This document shows, piece by piece, positions 53,968 through 61,731 of a stretch of 64,000 bases of DNA. The notes below the pieces were generated by a model, which searched no databases, had not been told where the DNA came from, and saw nothing but the letters and a program-made list of their open reading frames with translations. Each line of letters starts with the position of its first letter. Position 1 is the first letter of the stretch. Position numbers and translations under genes: made by a program. Source of the DNA: Longimicrobiales bacterium (lineage in GTDB: Bacteria > Gemmatimonadota > Gemmatimonadetes > Longimicrobiales > Gaopeijiaceae). The DNA is taken from positions 1 to 64,000 of the forward strand of contig JAQWPM010000024.1 in NCBI GenBank assembly GCA_029245345.1, read 5' to 3'.

Positions 53968-55208
53968 GCAACGTCTGGGCAGTGATTCGGCGCGAGTACT
54001 TACAACGCGTCCGCTCCAAGTGGTTCGTCATTGCGACGATTGGTGGCCCGATCTTCATGATCGGGATCACCGTGCTCCCTGCGTATTTTATGGTGCAAAA
54101 CGAGAGCGACTCTCGGATCGTCGCCATCGTAGATGGCACTGGCGTTTTGTACGACCGAGTCGCCCCGCGCTTCGAGGCGGCTGGGTACGACGTGCGGGAG
54201 GAAGAGTGGAATGTCGACATCCAGACGGAGCTCCGCCAACGCACCACGGAGGGTGACCTCGGCGGTTTCCTGATGATGGACGATCTGACTCTCGAGACGG
54301 GTGACGCCACGTTCTACGTAACGGACCGGCCGTCATCCATCCGAAGCCTCTCGCTGCAAAGCGCGGTGACTCGGTCGGCGCTCGAGTATCAGCTCACCCA
54401 GCGGGGCGTCGACGCAGACGTGATGCTGCAGGGTGGTGGGCTGAACATCGAGATGCTGTCGGATGAGGGGGCCAATGAGAACGAGCCTGCATTTTTTGTG
54501 GCATACATCGGCGCGTTCTTCCTCTATATGGTCATCCTTCTCTATTCGGTCGCGGTTATGCGCGCGACGCTCGAAGAAAAAACCAACCGGGTCGTCGAGG
54601 TCATCATCTCATCGATGAAGCCGTGGCACCTCATGCTCGGGAAGATCGTCGGCGTGGGTGCGGTGGGCCTTACTCAGATGGCAGTTTGGCTCGCATCGGG
54701 GGCGTTGCTTGCCGGGGCGGGGATTCCTGCCTTAGTGGCGGCTCGACCGGAAATGGTAGGGCTGGAGAGCATCAAGGAGGTTCTCCCAGGGCTCGGAATG
54801 CTGGGGCTCTTCCTGTGCTTCTTCATTCTCGGCTTCTTCATGTTCTCCGGGCTGTATGCGGCGGTTGGCGCCATGTGCAACTCAGATGAAGAAGCTCAAC
54901 AGGCGCAGTTCCCAGTGATCATGTTGCTGATCGTCCCCATCATTTTCGTGATGCAGGTCATTCAGGATCCCATGTCGACGCTCGCCACGACGTTGTCGCT
55001 GATCCCGATCTTCTCGCCGATTCTCATGTGGGCGCGAGTGGCCGGCGGCGGCGTACCCGCGTGGCAGGTCGGTCTGTCCTTTGTCCTGATGACGATCACG
55101 GTTTTCGCGATTGCTTGGTTGGCCGGCCGAATCTACAAGGTCGGCATTCTGATGGCAGGAAAGCGGCCGACGCTGCCCGAACTGTGGCGTTGGGTCAGAG
55201 AAGCGTAG
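53964..55208 (+). CDS. ABC-2 type transporter permease (NatB-like)
   Basis: 414 residues. One N-terminal helix (about 22-45) precedes a periplasmic domain (about 50-170), then about five helices (from 178 to 400) with VMRATLEEKTNRVVEVIISSMKPWHLMLGKIVGVG, a signature of NatB/YhaP-like permeases. The start overlaps the ATPase stop. Substrate not determined from sequence. Confidence 0.9.
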   Translation: MSNVWAVIRREYLQRVRSKWFVIATIGGPIFMIGITVLPAYFMVQNESDSRIVAIVDGTGVLYDRVAPRFEAAGYDVREEEWNVDIQTELRQRTTEGDLGGFLMMDDLTLETGDATFYVTDRPSSIRSLSLQSAVTRSALEYQLTQRGVDADVMLQGGGLNIEMLSDEGANENEPAFFVAYIGAFFLYMVILLYSVAVMRATLEEKTNRVVEVIISSMKPWHLMLGKIVGVGAVGLTQMAVWLASGALLAGAGIPALVAARPEMVGLESIKEVLPGLGMLGLFLCFFILGFFMFSGLYAAVGAMCNSDEEAQQAQFPVIMLLIVPIIFVMQVIQDPMSTLATTLSLIPIFSPILMWARVAGGGVPAWQVGLSFVLMTITVFAIAWLAGRIYKVGILMAGKRPTLPELWRWVREA

Positions 55209-55245
55209 GGCCGGCGCTGCATCCGTCCTTGCCGATCTAGCGGGA

Positions 55246-55719
55246 TCAGTCGCGTGCGTTAGCCGGGTCTTGAACCGTCGCCCAGACGGTTTGGGACCCG
55301 GCTTTCGCGAATAACAAAGTCACCTCGACGGAGTCTCCCACGGCTAAGGCGGAAGTGAGGCCCTCCAGCATTCCGTGCAATCCTCCAGGTGCCAACGAAA
55401 CGGTAGATCCGACGGGGATCACCAGATACTCGATTGGCGACATGCGCATCATACCGCCCTCAATGGCCATCTCGTGCAGGGAGGATTCTTCAGCCGCTGG
55501 TGAGGAGATGGAGATCAGCGTGTCGGGCATCGAGCCAGGATTTGCGACGTCTGCGTAGAGCGCGGTTCGCTCGGGACTCGACGGGGCCAGCACTCGTGCC
55601 GCGGTGACTTCAACGTCACGAGGTGCTAGGGGCGCTCCACCTACTGGGCCCTCTGGCTCAGCATCACCGCACGCGGCGACGGCCACCAGCAGGGCAGCGG
55701 TCAGGCTCCGTCTTGCCAC
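55246..55719 (-). CDS. Copper chaperone PCuAC-type lipoprotein
   Basis: 157 residues. Lipobox VAVAACG after a short signal. The PCuAC copper site is seen: His and Met in SLHEMAIEGGMMRM and GLHGML about 40 residues later (H(M)x10M... pattern). It loads Cu(I) onto the CuA site of cytochrome oxidase with SCO. Its start lies inside the end of the SCO gene, so both are co-expressed. Confidence 0.92.
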   Translation of the reverse strand: MARRSLTAALLVAVAACGDAEPEGPVGGAPLAPRDVEVTAARVLAPSSPERTALYADVANPGSMPDTLISISSPAAEESSLHEMAIEGGMMRMSPIEYLVIPVGSTVSLAPGGLHGMLEGLTSALAVGDSVEVTLLFAKAGSQTVWATVQDPANARD

Positions 55720-56336
55720 CAGGCTTGGCTCAGCACGGTGAGGTCTTGGGCGATCTGTTCAGGTGTCGTCTCATGGCCCAGACCGAAACGCCCTAAGCGC
55801 TCGGGGGTGAACACGAAGAGCGACGCTGGGTGTGGGACCTCGTAGAAGCCTTCTGCCGGGATCTCGTACGGCGGCATGACAAACCCCAGTCCTTCCAGCG
55901 TCTGATCCAACTGCTCCTGGGTGCCCGTTACGCCCACGAAGGCAGGGTCGAACGTGCTAAGCCATTCCTTCACGCGACCCGGGTCGTCGCGGTTCGCATC
56001 GAGCGAGACGAACAGCACACCGACGTGGGACCGTATCTCAGGCTCGAGCAGGCTCACGGCCCGGGCAACACTTGCCATTGTGATCGGGCAGATGTCTGGG
56101 CAGCTCGTGTATCCGAAGAAGAGGACAGTGATTTGATCGCGCGTATCGAGCCGGAGGTCGAATGCCTCGCCGTCCTGGTCGGTCAGCGTCACCGCAGGCA
56201 TGTCGTAGGGCTGTATGAACTGCGTTGCGGACATCTGGTTCGCGGCGCGTTCGATGGGGTTGCTGGATCCGCCACACGCTGTTGACGCGAACAGGGATAG
56301 TGCCGCGAGGACAGGATGAGGTCTCATCATGATCAC
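55701..56336 (-). CDS. SCO1/SenC-family copper assembly protein
   Basis: 211 residues. Signal/lipobox ASTACGG, then a thioredoxin fold with the copper motif TSCPDICP (CxxxC) and the distal His in VPHPASLFVF. SCO proteins deliver copper to, or reduce, the CuA site of oxidase subunit II. Start ATG 56336 (further ATG at 56333 and 56327). It follows a small hypothetical gene by 14 bases. Confidence 0.94.
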   Translation of the reverse strand: MIMMRPHPVLAALSLFASTACGGSSNPIERAANQMSATQFIQPYDMPAVTLTDQDGEAFDLRLDTRDQITVLFFGYTSCPDICPITMASVARAVSLLEPEIRSHVGVLFVSLDANRDDPGRVKEWLSTFDPAFVGVTGTQEQLDQTLEGLGFVMPPYEIPAEGFYEVPHPASLFVFTPERLGRFGLGHETTPEQIAQDLTVLSQAWWQDGA

Positions 56337-56350
56337 AGGAGTCCCGGCAG

Positions 56351-56647
56351 CTAGGCGGCCGAACCGTCGGGGAGTGCTGACCGGAGAAGGCCTTCGAGCG
56401 ACCGTTCGTCGAAGCGCCGGGCCTTCGCCACGGCTTCCTCGTAGCTCTCTTCGATGATGATCACAGTCGTGCGGGGCTTGGGATCCTCGAAATCAGTGGA
56501 ATCAGCCGGGTCGAAGCGGACTCGGCCGCGATAGACGTTCGGTCGGTGGGGGTCGTCGTCGAACTCGAGGTAGGCGTCCCATATACGACCCGCGTGCGCG
56601 ATTGTCGCGATGTGGAGGCCGGGGGCAGGACTTTGACTGTTCGTCAT
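56351..56647 (-). CDS. Conserved-looking small hypothetical protein
   Basis: 98 residues from ATG 56647. Compact, mostly beta/alpha content (HIATIAHAGRIWDAYLEF, YRGRVRFDPAD, TTVIIIEESYEEAVAKARRF). No signal, no Cys, no recognised motif. It lies 31 bases after the TgpA-like gene and 14 before the SCO gene within one leftward unit. Function unknown. Confidence 0.6.
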   Translation of the reverse strand: MTNSQSPAPGLHIATIAHAGRIWDAYLEFDDDPHRPNVYRGRVRFDPADSTDFEDPKPRTTVIIIEESYEEAVAKARRFDERSLEGLLRSALPDGSAA

Positions 56648-56678
56648 GCTTGGACGATACAGAAGGAAGAGGTTCCAG

Positions 56679-58691
56679 TCACGCTCTCGCCTTAAGCGTC
56701 TTTCTCGCCACACCCAGCGCTTCGTGCACTTCGCGGAGGTCGGACTCACTGAGGACCTCGCGCCCGTACCGGGATCGTAGGTACAGGTCGACGATTCGCT
56801 CCGCTGCCCGAGCCGCAGAGGACCGTTCTTCTCGGACGCGTGCCACCAAGGCCAAGGGCGTCAGCCCCGGCGTGATCGAGAGTCCCGCTCGCGCGCAGTT
56901 TTCGCGCAATGCGATGTACGCCTTGGTCTCGGGCGGCATGGGCGGCCCGCCACCGCGCGCCCAGAAGTACCCGCCCACGAGCAACGCTACCAGAAGCAGG
57001 GCACCTAGCGGATTGGTCCTCGTGTCCTCACCTGTGCTGGCAGATGCGGGGTCTTCACGTTCGCCGAACAGATTCGCCCACTGAGCGAGAAGCTCCGACT
57101 GGTCTTCAACGCTGTAGTCCAGGACCCACTTGCTCCAGCGGTGCTGAAGGCCGTCGAAGAAGATGCGGCCTGGCCAGAACATGTTCAGGCCTTCGCTCGA
57201 GCCGGCGCCAGCGGGGGTAGGGTCAAACGTCACCCACCCGAAGTCCGGAAACCAAACCTCGACCCATGAGTGAGCAGAATTCTGCGTCACGACGAGGTAG
57301 TCTCCGAACTGACTCCAGTTGCCTCCCAGGAAGCCATTCACGTTCCGCGCCTGAATACCGAGCGTGCGGAGCATGATCGTCATGGCTGAGCTGAAGTACT
57401 CGCAGTGTCCTGCCTGCCGGTCGAAGAGGAAGTGTTCGAGCGTCGCCTCGCGGGCCGTGGCCGGAAGATCTCGTGTGTACGTGAATGTCTGCAGCCAGCG
57501 CTGAACGGCCATGGCCTTGTCATAGCGGTTGTCGATACCCGCGGTCAGCGAATCGGCCAGTGCCGCGATGCGGGGATCGATCGAGTTGGGCGTCTGCAGG
57601 AAGAAGCGACTGCTCGGCGCGTAGCCGCTCCGTTCGATGCGCAGGGAATCCGCAGGTGGGCTGCTCGTGAGCGAGAGTGCGGTGTAGACGGGTGGGCCGG
57701 AGCCCCAGTACACCCAGTCGCCGGAGTTGTCCTCCAAGGCCTGGACACCGTTGTCCGAGTCGATGTGGAGAGCGGGGGGGAGCGCGAACAGCACACGCAC
57801 GTCGAGTGGTGCGCCGAAAATTCTCTGCTCGATCGTTTCGTTCGGCCACCGTCTTCGGTACCAGGTACGTGGGGCAGAGGATGGCGGTATTCGCCCTGAT
57901 CGTGTCCAACGGACTCCGTCGAATCGATCGTACGAACGGCCACGCCATCTCAGGTCGGATAGCTGTTCGGGTTCGCCGTTCGGGAACTCCACGCGGAGGA
58001 CAATTTCCGGATTGGCGAGAATCGTGGACCCGAACTGACCCAAGGATATCTCGTCGCTGAACCCCGCAATCGAGGTGGCGAGTGTCTCGCCGCGCCCAGC
58101 CCAGCCTTGTGATACGCGGGGGACCGAGACGAACACGACCAGCGACACGAGCAAGATGACGCCGGCCAGAACCCCAGTTGTGATGATGAGGTCTCGATCC
58201 AGGGGGACCTCTCGGACGTTGTGCTCCTCCGCTTTCCTGCGAAGGTGCCCGACCATGAGTGCGAGCGTCGAGAGGCCCACGTAGGTGATGAATGCCACCA
58301 AGAAAAGGATCCCGGGTCGATATGCCGTGGACGCGAGGATCAGCGCGAAGGACAATGCGTACAGTCGGATGTCGTTGGGTGCGTCGAGCGAGCGCAACGC
58401 CTCTGCCGTCATGAGGAGGAGCAGAAGGTCAACGACCGGGATGACGACGTCGTCCTGAATGACGAAGACATGGATGAGGGCGCGAACGACGAGGAGCGTG
58501 GCCAATGGGAGCCAGATTTTCTCCATTCGGTCCGAGAGACCTGTGTCCGGGTGCCAAAACAGTGCGGTCCCCAAGGCGATGAGCGCGAGAAATGCGGACA
58601 GGGGCTCGAAACCAGCGCCGCCGGCGAACGCTACCAGGCCGGTCAGGCTCATGAGCACTGCGAGGCGGCGGTGGAGGAGGCGGAGGCTCAT
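56679..58691 (-). CDS. TgpA-like membrane transglutaminase
   Basis: 670 residues. The N-terminal part has about six or seven transmembrane helices (about 1-200), then a large periplasmic domain with the transglutaminase-like Cys-His-Asp triad: GHCEYFSSAM, NSAHSWVEV and FDPTPAG. One more helix is near 590, followed by a cytoplasmic DUF4129-like tail. The operon MoxR-DUF58-TgpA is a conserved set. Its substrate is unknown. It overlaps the DUF58 gene by 4 bases. Confidence 0.9.
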   Translation of the reverse strand: MSLRLLHRRLAVLMSLTGLVAFAGGAGFEPLSAFLALIALGTALFWHPDTGLSDRMEKIWLPLATLLVVRALIHVFVIQDDVVIPVVDLLLLLMTAEALRSLDAPNDIRLYALSFALILASTAYRPGILFLVAFITYVGLSTLALMVGHLRRKAEEHNVREVPLDRDLIITTGVLAGVILLVSLVVFVSVPRVSQGWAGRGETLATSIAGFSDEISLGQFGSTILANPEIVLRVEFPNGEPEQLSDLRWRGRSYDRFDGVRWTRSGRIPPSSAPRTWYRRRWPNETIEQRIFGAPLDVRVLFALPPALHIDSDNGVQALEDNSGDWVYWGSGPPVYTALSLTSSPPADSLRIERSGYAPSSRFFLQTPNSIDPRIAALADSLTAGIDNRYDKAMAVQRWLQTFTYTRDLPATAREATLEHFLFDRQAGHCEYFSSAMTIMLRTLGIQARNVNGFLGGNWSQFGDYLVVTQNSAHSWVEVWFPDFGWVTFDPTPAGAGSSEGLNMFWPGRIFFDGLQHRWSKWVLDYSVEDQSELLAQWANLFGEREDPASASTGEDTRTNPLGALLLVALLVGGYFWARGGGPPMPPETKAYIALRENCARAGLSITPGLTPLALVARVREERSSAARAAERIVDLYLRSRYGREVLSESDLREVHEALGVARKTLKARA

Positions 58692-59866
58692 GCGGCTTCG
58701 TCCTCGATCTCCGGTTCATCGAGCTGGGCCTCTCGACCCACGGCGATGACGTCACCGAACCCGGGTGCGCCATCCACTGAAACCAGGATGCAGGTTGTCG
58801 GATCTACGGGAGGAGACGGTAGGTGCTCGTCCACGCCGAAGTCGACTCGAGCTAGCGCGTCGAGTACACGTTCGAGTTGGCCGTGCCCCTCGCCGGGGTC
58901 GATCACTGCATCTGGAGTGACCAGTGCGAAGGGCCGGGCTTCCGCTACTGCGCTCGCAGCGAGCGATGCGGCGACTTCTACCGCGACTTCCGCGGCATCC
59001 CCCGGTTCCGCTCTTGTGTCCAGACAAATCCAACGCGTCTCAGCACCGTCACGCTCGTATTCACGGATCACGGGTTCAGCCGACCGTGCGAACGCCTTCC
59101 AGTTCATGTCCTTGGGGTCGTCGCCGGGCCTGTAGGGCCGCAGCGTGCGGTACTCACCCCGATGGCCTAAAGCGCCCTTCGCAGAGGCCCCCATGCGCGG
59201 CACTTTTCCACCGTCCGGGGACGGAGCCCGAACGTTCCGGTCCGACCTGGGCCATACCACGACTTCTCCGGGCAGGTCGATGTCCCGTTGCTTGAGGAAC
59301 ATCCCAAACGGAAAACACGTCGACAGCGTAATGGCCCGGAGAGGGTAAATGCCCCTGCGGACGAAGCTGTTGGTAGAACGCGCTTCAGCAGATCCCTTAG
59401 CGGCAACGTGGGCGAGGAAGGCACTTTCGGGCAGTCCCGCCTCATGGATTTCGACGGCGAGACTCGGCAGTCGAGTTTTGATGTTGTGGACGTGGTACTT
59501 GAGCCGCATTGGCTGACCCACCGTCACTGCGTGCGGAGTGACACGTTGAAAGCGTAGGCCGGAGATTGCCTTCTCGGACAGCCACCCGCTTACGACGATA
59601 AAGCCAAGCATGGAACCGAGCAGCAAGTAAAGAAGGTTGTTGCCGGTGTTCATGGCGGCGAAGCCGACTGCGAAGGTCCCGACCGTGAAGACGAAGCCTC
59701 CTGACGTAAAGCTGATTCGCCTCCAAGAGCGGATCCGACGCCAGACGCCGCGAGGCCACACCAAGGGCGTGACCAGCCGCGTCACGATGGAGCGCGCGCC
59801 TACGGCCTCACGCCCGGAAGCGGAGCCGGACGTGTTCGAGCGGCCGCGGAGGGCCGCTCGGCTCAA
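58688..59866 (-). CDS. DUF58 domain protein
   Basis: 392 residues. Two N-terminal helices (about 50-95), then a beta-rich part and a VWA-like DUF58 domain with the hallmark GEYRTLRPYRPGDDPKDMNWKAFARS. DUF58 proteins are the partner of MoxR ATPases. It overlaps both neighbours (4 bases each), so all three are co-translated. Confidence 0.93.
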   Translation of the reverse strand: MSRAALRGRSNTSGSASGREAVGARSIVTRLVTPLVWPRGVWRRIRSWRRISFTSGGFVFTVGTFAVGFAAMNTGNNLLYLLLGSMLGFIVVSGWLSEKAISGLRFQRVTPHAVTVGQPMRLKYHVHNIKTRLPSLAVEIHEAGLPESAFLAHVAAKGSAEARSTNSFVRRGIYPLRAITLSTCFPFGMFLKQRDIDLPGEVVVWPRSDRNVRAPSPDGGKVPRMGASAKGALGHRGEYRTLRPYRPGDDPKDMNWKAFARSAEPVIREYERDGAETRWICLDTRAEPGDAAEVAVEVAASLAASAVAEARPFALVTPDAVIDPGEGHGQLERVLDALARVDFGVDEHLPSPPVDPTTCILVSVDGAPGFGDVIAVGREAQLDEPEIEDEAA

Positions 59867-60846
59867 ACTGGAGCCTCGATCTCGTCGAGAATCGACTCAA
59901 GGATGCGTGCGGCCTGTTCGTGCGAATTGAGGGTGGATACCGTGGAGCCCGTCGGTATGATTCGATGTGCGAGCACCGGGATCACGAGGTCACGGACGTC
60001 GTCTGGGATCAGGTAGGTACGGCCCTGAGTGAGTGCGAAGGCTCGCGCGGCCCTGAACAGGGCGATGTTGCCGCGGGGGCTGACACCCATCCGGAGCTGC
60101 GGTGAGGTTCTCGTCCGCTCGACGATGCTCATCAGGTAATCGAGGATGGCCTCGTCGACCTCCACATCTTCGACTCGCGCTTGGAGTTGCAAGACCTGCG
60201 AAGGTGACAGCACCGTCCGGAGTCGCTCGAAGACCGGCGTGGTGGCAGCCGATTCCGTCAGGATCCGTTTTTCGGCCTCGATGTCCGGATACCCGATCGT
60301 GATGCGCATCAGGAAGCGGTCGAGCTGACTTTCTGGAAGCGGATAGGTGCCGTGATGTTCGAGCGGGTTCTGTGTCGCGATCACTAAGAAGGGGCGAGGC
60401 AGCTCGTACGTGTGGTCGTCGATGGTGACGCTGCCCTCCTGCATCGCTTCCAGCAGACCGCTTTGCGTACGCGGGGGCGCACGATTGATCTCGTCGGCGA
60501 GCACCACGCTTGTGAAGATGGGGCCCCGGCGAGTGTTGAATTCTGCCGTCTTCGGGTTGAAGACCGAGACGCCGAGGACATCAGATGGCAGTAGGTCCGA
60601 CGTGAACTGTATACGGCGGAAGCCCACGCCCAGCGTCTTGGCGAGCGCGTGAGCCAGCGTGGTTTTTCCCACACCGGGCACGTCCTCGAAGAGAATGTGT
60701 CCCCGGGCTAAAAGGGCAGCCAGCGCGAGCTGAATGACTTCCTTCTTTCCGTGGAACACGGTCTCGACCTCCCGAACCAAGTGGTCCAGAAGCTCTAGCG
60801 AAGGCTTCGATTCGCGGGTGGGCGCGGCCGTGGTTGTTTCAGGCAT
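59863..60846 (-). CDS. MoxR-family AAA+ ATPase
   Basis: 327 residues from ATG 60846. Walker A is GVGKTTLA, Walker B is VVLADEINRAPPRTQSGLLEAMQE, sensor 1 is IATQNPLEHHGTYPLPESQLDRF and the C-terminal part has RTRTSPQLRMGVSPRG. This is classic MoxR. It heads the leftward unit with DUF58 and TgpA-like genes. A chaperone-like role for envelope proteins is the family expectation. Confidence 0.95.
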   Translation of the reverse strand: MPETTTAAPTRESKPSLELLDHLVREVETVFHGKKEVIQLALAALLARGHILFEDVPGVGKTTLAHALAKTLGVGFRRIQFTSDLLPSDVLGVSVFNPKTAEFNTRRGPIFTSVVLADEINRAPPRTQSGLLEAMQEGSVTIDDHTYELPRPFLVIATQNPLEHHGTYPLPESQLDRFLMRITIGYPDIEAEKRILTESAATTPVFERLRTVLSPSQVLQLQARVEDVEVDEAILDYLMSIVERTRTSPQLRMGVSPRGNIALFRAARAFALTQGRTYLIPDDVRDLVIPVLAHRIIPTGSTVSTLNSHEQAARILESILDEIEAPV

Positions 60847-61114
60847 GGGAGAGTTCAGAGAGAGCTCCGGTTCCCTACCGTTTTCATGGATTGGAGTCCA
60901 GGTCGGCCGAAGTGCAAAAGTATAACACCGGCGCGGATAAAAAGGATTCTGTGGGGGGGCTGGTCGCCTTGACCCCACCATGGGCGTACAGGTAGTTTCA
61001 GGCCGAAATTTCAGGGCTTGTTCCAAGCTGTCACAGAGTGTCAGATCTAGGAAAAAGCTCCTTCCTGCGCCTCCTCACTGGCGCACTGCTTCGTGCAGGA
61101 GCAAGGCTTCGTAC

Positions 61115-61717
61115 ATGAGAAAGCATTGGCTCATCGGCGGGTTCGCGGGCGTTCTAGCGCTCTCCGGCCTCGCGTTCGTCCAAGGTGGCGGCGCAGGAGT
61201 CGATAGTCCGACCACACTCTCGGACTTCCAACCCATCGCGTTTCCGCATAACCAGCATGCCGGCAGTGAGCCGGGGCAGAACAACATGGACTGCCAGTTC
61301 TGCCATTTCTCGGCAGAGCGCTCGGTTGATGCGGGAATTCCTTCGGTCTCCAGCTGCTGGGGCTGCCATCAGGCCATCCCCGGGACTAACAACCCACAGG
61401 AAGTCGCGAAGATCAAAGACTACCTGGACGCAGGCGAGCCCATTCCGTGGGTTCGGATCTACAAGATCTCGGACCACGCACACTTCCCGCACATGAGACA
61501 CGTGAATGCCGGTCTCCAGTGCCAGGAGTGCCACGGCGAAGTCCAGACGATGGAAGTGCTCGAGCCTCAGCGCACAGGCCTCCCTGCAGTCTTCTTGGGG
61601 CAGGACCGGGTTTGGGGCGGCGACAACATGGGATGGTGCATCGATTGCCACAGACAGCCGGATGAAGAAACCGGTGTCCAGCAGGCATCGACGGACTGTG
61701 CCGTCTGCCACTACTGA
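61115..61717 (+). CDS. actA: Pentahaem cytochrome c subunit of alternative complex III
   Basis: 200 residues from ATG 61115. One N-terminal hydrophobic anchor (about 5-22) is followed by five CxxCH haem motifs (CQFCH, CWGCH, CQECH, CIDCH, CAVCH). This matches ActA of alternative complex III, which carries five c-type haems and feeds electrons toward the oxidase. The next gene is actB-like. A 268-bp gap separates it from the divergent moxR start; a TATAAC at 60921 could be a -10, but no -35 at a proper distance was seen. Confidence 0.94.
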   Translation: MRKHWLIGGFAGVLALSGLAFVQGGGAGVDSPTTLSDFQPIAFPHNQHAGSEPGQNNMDCQFCHFSAERSVDAGIPSVSSCWGCHQAIPGTNNPQEVAKIKDYLDAGEPIPWVRIYKISDHAHFPHMRHVNAGLQCQECHGEVQTMEVLEPQRTGLPAVFLGQDRVWGGDNMGWCIDCHRQPDEETGVQQASTDCAVCHY

Positions 61718-61731
61718 GGCTGAAAACAACT

